Assembly (NCBI GenBank): GCA_009777485.1
Contig: WRLT01000006.1
Span: 53,551-117,550 of the forward strand
DNA: 64,000 bases
From: Bacillota bacterium
GTDB taxonomy: Bacteria > Bacillota > Clostridia > Christensenellales > Pumilibacteraceae
Direction: 5' to 3'
This document shows positions 59,992 to 64,000 of the stretch, in pieces. Each line of letters begins with the position of its first letter. Within the stretch, counting starts at the first letter, position 1. The notes under the pieces are model-generated. The model was not told where the DNA came from, made no database searches, and was given only the letters and a program-made list of their open reading frames with translations. The position numbers and the translations under genes are program-made.

Positions 59992-61201
59992 AGTACTCCT
60001 TTATAGCGTTTTCAACAGGCTTTATAATGGATAACGAACCGAACACAACCAGTATATCAGATTTTTTTGCGGCTGTAAACGCTTGTTGTACGGCGTCAAG
60101 CGGGCTAAAAGCGGCAACGGTTTCGGGGCAATACTTTTTTGCAATTGCTTGTAGTTCTTGTGCGCGCAGCAGCCGCTTGTTTTGGGGCAGGTCTACGGTG
60201 TAGATACCTTGTGCAAGCGGCGCAATAGATTTAATTATATTTTCGGCGTCCTTATCGCGGTATATTCCCGTTATAAAAATACATTTTGCCGCAGGGTACG
60301 CTTGATGCAGGCTTTCGGCTAGCTGCTCCGCGCCTTGCGGATTGTGCGCGCCGTCTGCAATACACAGCGGCTTTTGATTAAGGATAGAAAACCGCCCCGC
60401 CCATTGCGCGCTTTGTAAGCCTGTTGAAATGTGTTTTTCATAAAAGCCCAAACATCGGGCGGCGGCGGCGGCAAGTCCTGCGTTTCTGCGCTGATATGCC
60501 GCCATGCTGTAAATTTGATTTTGTTCCGCTAAGCCCGCAACCGTCAATTCGGCGTTTTTTTCGGCGCAAAAACGTTGTATGACAGACATAATTAAGGGAT
60601 TTTGCGCAGTTGTAACCAGTTTAATGCCCTCTTTGATAATACCGCACTTAACTTCGGCGATTTTTTCAACGGTGTCGCCAAGCACTTCGGCGTGGTCTAT
60701 GCCGATATCGGTAAGCACGGTTAGCGCGGGTTTTTGTATACAATTAGTCGCGTCGTCCCGTCCGCCCATGCCCGTTTCTAAAAATACAATTTCGCAATTT
60801 TCTTTATAGAAATACAGCAGCGCTAAGGCGGTTTCGGTTTCGAAACGCGTGGGGCGGAAAAATCCGTCCTCTGCCATTTCGTCTGCGGCGGCAAAGATTT
60901 TTGTTAGCAATTCGGCGGCGCAAGCTTTGTTAATCCACTGCCCGTCTACGCGGATATTTTCGCGCCAGCATTCTAAGGGCGGCGAGGTGTACGCGCCGCT
61001 TTTCTGCCCTGCCGCGCGTGCGATTGCATCTAAATAGGCAAGGAACGAACCTTTGCCGTTTGTGCCTGCAACGTGAACGATTTTTAATTTTTCCTGAATG
61101 CTGCCTAATCTGCGCATCAATTCGCGCATGGTGTCCAAACCCATGCGGCTGCCCAATGCGTTAAGCGCGTTCAGCTTTTTTTTAGCTGTTTCGTAATTCA
61201 T
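59975..61201 (-). CDS. folC: Folylpolyglutamate synthase / dihydrofolate synthase
   Basis: 408 residues. Adds glutamate to dihydropteroate and folates using ATP. P-loop [16 protein letters not shown] near 43-58, a metal-binding [12 protein letters not shown] motif near 145 and [14 protein letters not shown] near 285. The chosen ATG at 61201 starts [13 protein letters not shown]; an in-frame GTG at 61219 is less likely because it overlaps the AGGAGG. That AGGAGG is 17 nt from the ATG, longer than usual. Ends by overlapping folE by 17 bp. Confidence 0.93.
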   Translation of the reverse strand: MNYETAKKKLNALNALGSRMGLDTMRELMRRLGSIQEKLKIVHVAGTNGKGSFLAYLDAIARAAGQKSGAYTSPPLECWRENIRVDGQWINKACAAELLTKIFAAADEMAEDGFFRPTRFETETALALLYFYKENCEIVFLETGMGGRDDATNCIQKPALTVLTDIGIDHAEVLGDTVEKIAEVKCGIIKEGIKLVTTAQNPLIMSVIQRFCAEKNAELTVAGLAEQNQIYSMAAYQRRNAGLAAAAARCLGFYEKHISTGLQSAQWAGRFSILNQKPLCIADGAHNPQGAEQLAESLHQAYPAAKCIFITGIYRDKDAENIIKSIAPLAQGIYTVDLPQNKRLLRAQELQAIAKKYCPETVAAFSPLDAVQQAFTAAKKSDILVVFGSLSIIKPVENAIKEYYVRQK

Positions 61202-61206
61202 GTACT

Positions 61207-61755
61207 TTAGCTGAACCACCTCCTGCGCAGCGCGTCTATTTTGTTAAGCGCGCCTGTATCGCTAATTGCAGAAACTGTATCCGTTTGATAGCTTGTAATC
61301 ATTGTTGGATTTTCAACGTTTAACATTTTTAACATAAGCCGCGCTTGCTTTTCCGCAAAAGCTGTTTCGCCGTACCCGCCTGCGGTTAAAATCACCGCGC
61401 CCTCTTTTTTAGGGCCTATTATCGGTGCGGTACGGTAACCGTCTTTAAAGCAGCATTGAAATCGGCTTAATACGTCTAGTAAAAAGCCTGTTAAATTGCC
61501 GAAATATACAGGCGATGCAAGCACTACGTATTTTGCCGACTGCGCCGCGCTGTATACCTTTTGCATACCGTCCGCTATGCGGCAAACGGATTGCGTTTTG
61601 CAAGCCTTACAGTTTACACAAGGCGAAACGGTATCGCCGCCGAACGCAAGCCAAAGGCAATCCGATTTTTTACCGTGCAGCAGGCGTGATAACAATGCGT
61701 CTGTATTTCCCTGTCCGCGCAGTACTCCGCTTAAAACCAAAACATCCTTCGGCAT
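61207..61755 (-). CDS. Flavodoxin-family NAD(P)H-dependent oxidoreductase
   Basis: 182 residues, flavodoxin-like fold. Start LVLSGVLRGQGNTDALLSRL is the FMN phosphate loop; a PCVNCKACKTQSVCRI Cys cluster near 45-60 and ASPVYFGNLTGFLLDVLSRF near 80-99 identify the NADPH-dependent FMN reductase/iron-sulfur flavoprotein class. Four closely spaced cysteines may hold an Fe-S cluster. Head of the folate operon and 5 bp ahead of folC. Its role in folate metabolism is not known. mRNA leaderless. Confidence 0.85.
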   Translation of the reverse strand: MPKDVLVLSGVLRGQGNTDALLSRLLHGKKSDCLWLAFGGDTVSPCVNCKACKTQSVCRIADGMQKVYSAAQSAKYVVLASPVYFGNLTGFLLDVLSRFQCCFKDGYRTAPIIGPKKEGAVILTAGGYGETAFAEKQARLMLKMLNVENPTMITSYQTDTVSAISDTGALNKIDALRRRWFS

Positions 61756-61761
61756 AAAAAT

Positions 61762-61790
61762 AGTATAACAAATATTTACCGCAAAGTCAA
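61762..61790 (-). promoter_or_regulatory. Promoter of the folate operon, apparently leaderless
   Basis: TTGACT, 17 bp, TATACT on the minus strand; six bases (ATTTTT) and then the ATG at 61755. No Shine-Dalgarno sequence. Confidence 0.75.
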
Positions 61791-61812
61791 ATGCCCTAAG
61801 ATAAGCATTTTA

Positions 61813-61850
61813 AAGGGCTGTTTCAAAAATTTTTGCTTGAAACAGCCCTA
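61813..61850 (-). terminator. Terminator of the second ABC exporter operon
   Basis: Stem AGGGCTGTTTCAA with its complement TTGAAACAGCCCT; a T-rich loop and a short T-run on the minus side. Its core stem is the same sequence as the terminator at 37124-37155. Confidence 0.6.
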
Positions 61851-61857
61851 AGGGGCA

Positions 61858-61913
61858 GATACGGTTTATTTTCCCGCCGTAAGAAATTGCTTTCTCCGCT
61901 GCGCAACCGTATC
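61858..61913. other. Hairpin region between the terminator and the ABC operon
   Basis: GATACGGTT at 61858-61866 pairs with AACCGTATC at 61905-61913 (9 bp, perfect) around a 38-nt loop. In the 3' part of the ABC transcript. No known RNA family recognised. Confidence 0.4.
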
Positions 61914-62003
61914 ATTACAGTTTAGTATACATCGATAAAGTTTGATTAGCTTTAAAACTAAATTAAAAAATAATTAATTTTAAGAGTTTTTGCAGAGGTA
62001 TTT

Positions 62004-62786
62004 TTAATCATAATATACTGGCTTAGATTTTTGATTGATTTTTCCTTTCTTTGTAAGATAAAAAGCTAATACAACCAACAAAACACAAATAACGGCAAAA
62101 GCAAAGGTGGTAAGTATGAATGGCAGCCAATCAAATGTACCGCCGTTCCAAAAGTCTGCAAAGTTTGCTGAAATATAATACAGCGGTAAGCCCATTGCTA
62201 TATGCCGCATTCCGTCTGGCATTTGGTTTGGCTGAATACCCATATTGCCGCCTAAAATCATCAACCCGAAATATAGAGCCATAGCAATGCCGAATGTTAA
62301 ACCAAAGCGGCCGCATAGAGTTGCGATTCCGTGAGCTAACAAAAACACTATAATGCTAAATAAATAAAAGAAAATAATGTACGTAAATACCGCGCCTACA
62401 CTGGGTGCAGTTACATCCAAAGCAAGACCCAAAACAAGACAATAAACGGAAAAGCATATAGTTAAAAAAATCATATTTGCAATGAGTTTTGCAATCAACA
62501 AAGTTTTATCTTTAAACCCAAAAAGTCTTAAGCGCAAAACCGCGCCGCTTTCAAGCTCGTTTGCGTAGCTGGTTGCATGCCCTATAAGCATGGTTGCAAG
62601 CGGAATAATCATTGCCATAGTAATGAATAACTGTGTATCTGCACCCTCAATTTCATGCAAAACAAATGAAAAAAGCAACGCCAAGCCGATAGGAAATACA
62701 ACCCCGAAAATAAATGTTACTACATTGCTTGCTATATTAAATAATTCGTATTTAATCAATTTTAAACTTAATTTACCTGGTTTCAT
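62004..62786 (-). CDS. ABC-2 type transporter permease
   Basis: 260 residues, six predicted membrane segments with the ABC-2 pattern: an N-terminal amphipathic helix (KLSLKLIKYELFNIAS), ATSYANELESGAVLRLRLFG between segments 2 and 3, and a Lys-rich end. It overlaps the ATPase gene by 4 bp (ATGA). AAGGA precedes the ATG. Exporter of unknown substrate. Confidence 0.85.
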   Translation of the reverse strand: MKPGKLSLKLIKYELFNIASNVVTFIFGVVFPIGLALLFSFVLHEIEGADTQLFITMAMIIPLATMLIGHATSYANELESGAVLRLRLFGFKDKTLLIAKLIANMIFLTICFSVYCLVLGLALDVTAPSVGAVFTYIIFFYLFSIIVFLLAHGIATLCGRFGLTFGIAMALYFGLMILGGNMGIQPNQMPDGMRHIAMGLPLYYISANFADFWNGGTFDWLPFILTTFAFAVICVLLVVLAFYLTKKGKINQKSKPVYYD

Positions 62787-63502
62787 TTTGCACCGTCCTT
62801 TATGACATTGGTGTAAATTGTTTCGATGTCATTTTGGCGTTTAATAATAATTTCGGTTGCATTATACTTTTTTGCAAGGTTTTCAACCGTATCAAATGCA
62901 ACGATTTTTCCGCTATCAATAACTAGCAGCTTATTACAAAAATCTTGCAATTCGTCGTAGTAATGCGAAACTATGCAAATAGTTTTTTCATTATTGCCGT
63001 ACCATTCATGCAGTTTTTTAATCAGCTTTGCACGATTTTCAAAATCAAGGCCGCTGGTAACTTCGTCAAAAAAAGTAAGCTGCTTATCCTGCATAAGCAC
63101 CAAAATAAGGGCAAGCTTTTGTTTTTGTCCGCCAGAAAGCTGCGCATACCGTTTTTTAAGACACGGCTCAAAATCAAAAAAATTGATAATTTCTTGCAGC
63201 TTGGTATTGGTTTTTACAGAGGTATTAAAAACTGCCTCCATAATGATTTTAACAGGCATACGCTTCACAAAAGAATTATCTTGCAAATGAATGGCAATAT
63301 CGCTTTGTTTTAATTCGGTGTTAACGGTGCCTTTGTAATTAACAAGGCCGCAAATTGCTTTTGCAAAGGTGGTTTTGCCTGCGCCGTTGCCGCCGATTAT
63401 TCCTATTCGGTCGCCTAACTGAAAATCAATTTTTTCGGTTATATCAAGCGCCGTAAAATCGCCGTAATCGACACGCAACTTTTCGATTGATAAGATATTC
63501 AT
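62783..63502 (-). CDS. ABC transporter ATP-binding protein
   Basis: 239 residues. Walker A GIIGGNGAGKTTFAK near 35-49, signature LSGGQKQKLALIL near 126, Walker B LTFFDEVTSGLD near 144 (a Val replaces Pro in DEP), H-loop VSHYYDE. The ATG at 63502 (MNILSIEKLRVDYG) is the family start; an AGGAGG lies 15 nt upstream. A perfect promoter (63552-63580) is upstream. Confidence 0.92.
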   Translation of the reverse strand: MNILSIEKLRVDYGDFTALDITEKIDFQLGDRIGIIGGNGAGKTTFAKAICGLVNYKGTVNTELKQSDIAIHLQDNSFVKRMPVKIIMEAVFNTSVKTNTKLQEIINFFDFEPCLKKRYAQLSGGQKQKLALILVLMQDKQLTFFDEVTSGLDFENRAKLIKKLHEWYGNNEKTICIVSHYYDELQDFCNKLLVIDSGKIVAFDTVENLAKKYNATEIIIKRQNDIETIYTNVIKDGAK

Positions 63503-63551
63503 AATCGTATTTTTTGCCCTCCTAATTCTGTTTGAGAATATTGTTAGTGTT

Positions 63552-63580
63552 ATTATACCAAATATTTGATAATTTGTCAA
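63552..63580 (-). promoter_or_regulatory. Consensus promoter of the second ABC operon
   Basis: TTGACA, 17 bp, TATAAT on the minus strand, both perfect; start about 45 bp before the ATG. Confidence 0.85.
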
Positions 63581-63639
63581 GCCTTTTTATTTTTTTCTTT
63601 TTAGTGTGATTTCTGTTGCGATTTTCATTTTTTCTTTTC

Positions 63640-63780
63640 ACCTTGTCTGATTGGGTATATAGGCTTTTCTTTCCACCCCGCCCCTACGGGGCACCCCTCA
63701 AGAGGGGAATTTTTTAGCGGTTTATTTTTTAAATTCTTAGCCGACATTTTCCATTTTCCGTTATCCATTTCTCATTATTA
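63640..63780. repeat. Dispersed CCACCCC-type repeat, copy 7
   Basis: CACCTTGTCTGATTGGG, TATATAGGC, CTTTCCACCCCGCCCCTACGG, GGCACCCC, CTCAAGAGGGGAATTTTTTAG, then AAATTCTTAGCCGACATT and four ATTTTCC-type units. Same order of modules as copy 1. It lies between the ABC promoter and the RNA at the right edge. Confidence 0.75.
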
Positions 63781-63785
63781 AAACG

Positions 63786-64000
63786 CATTAAAAAAAACCG
63801 TATTGCTACGGCTTTTGTTTAACGGTGTATTATTGAAAGTTTGAATAGGAAAGAAAGTACGGAAAGTTTGGGGTTCTTCCGTTGCCGCTTTGTTTCTCGG
63901 GCGGCAAGTCCGAGTAACCGTCTTTGGTGTGCGGGTGCTTTGCACCGACGCCTTAACAGCATACCCAAAGTTAGGCATATTGGCCTAACCGCTGCATACT
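63786..64000 (-). ncRNA. Structured RNA with pseudoknot and terminator, cut by the right edge
   Basis: Minus strand. From the edge: GTTAGGC/GCCTAAC hairpin (about 63986-63967), CTTTGG/CCAAAG pair enclosing GGTGC-AAA-GCACC, then CTCGG...CCGAG interleaved with TTGCCGC...GCGGCAA, a classic H-type pseudoknot (63917-63885), a CGGAA/TTTCCG stem, and a GCCGTA-GCAA-TACGGT terminator with eight Ts at 63817-63790. No tRNA-like end and no open frame. I cannot name the family. No gene otherwise in this gap. Confidence 0.6.

Noticed and set aside
63778..63978. Small minus-strand open frame at the right edge
   Set aside because: Overlaps the terminator and pseudoknot of the RNA gene; no ribosome site.
63786..64000. 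tmRNA
   Set aside because: Pseudoknot-rich, but there is no tRNA-like 3' end or CCA before the terminator and no tag reading frame.

Overview
The window looks like a chromosome segment of an anaerobic, gut-type Clostridia-like Firmicute. Evidence: a SCIFF peptide with its radical SAM maturase next to secD/secF/yajC, a ferredoxin-linked 2-oxoacid oxidoreductase under a T-box leader, consensus sigma-A promoters, oxygen-sensitive Fe-S and radical SAM proteins, and Zn-ribbon and lipoprotein families typical of uncultured Clostridia. No rRNA, phage, plasmid or CRISPR locus was seen. I infer the taxon from gene content only.

Layout. 1-12.3 kb (minus strand) is a housekeeping block: yajC, a small membrane protein, SCIFF, its maturase, secD, secF, recJ and a bifunctional rel gene cut by the left edge. 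A plus-strand Fic gene flanked by repeats interrupts it. 12.4-12.9 kb is a tRNA operon (Val, Cys, Leu) with a palindromic element inside it. 12.9-15.3 kb is an accessory patch: a palindromic hairpin array with a four-helix-bundle protein, a coupled membrane protein, and a second membrane gene flanked by a degenerate duplication of the LOG gene end. 16-21.2 kb holds a lipoprotein, a B12/radical SAM enzyme, an amidohydrolase and an ABC exporter. 21.5-27.2 kb is a T-box-controlled operon (ferredoxin, three oxidoreductase subunits, branched-chain aminotransferase, acyl-CoA ligase). 28-31 kb has a P-loop ATPase and an HTH-cupin-AMP-ligase fusion. 31-37 kb is an unusual operon joining a UvrD-like helicase, a coiled-coil protein and a surface beta-helix protein, next to a release-factor homologue that lacks the codon-reading tripeptide. 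37-43 kb has a lipoprotein and a membrane-anchored permuted GH3 enzyme. 43-45.7 kb has an EFR1-type ferredoxin, purC and a SIS protein. 45.7-55.7 kb is a lineage-specific series of Zn-ribbon, lipo- and membrane proteins, three of them sharing one promoter box. 55.8-61.8 kb has a SpoVB-like flippase and a complete-looking folate operon. 62-63.6 kb is a second ABC exporter. The right edge holds an unassigned structured RNA.

Recurring themes: (i) a dispersed repeat built of CCACCCC/GGGGTGG inverted modules fills most large intergenic gaps; (ii) five transcription units have a promoter whose -10 box lies only 6-8 nt before the ATG and no Shine-Dalgarno site, so they look leaderless; (iii) many operon genes are coupled by ATGA or TAATG overlaps. 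Promoters, RNA folds and repeat alignments were read by eye, with no database search.
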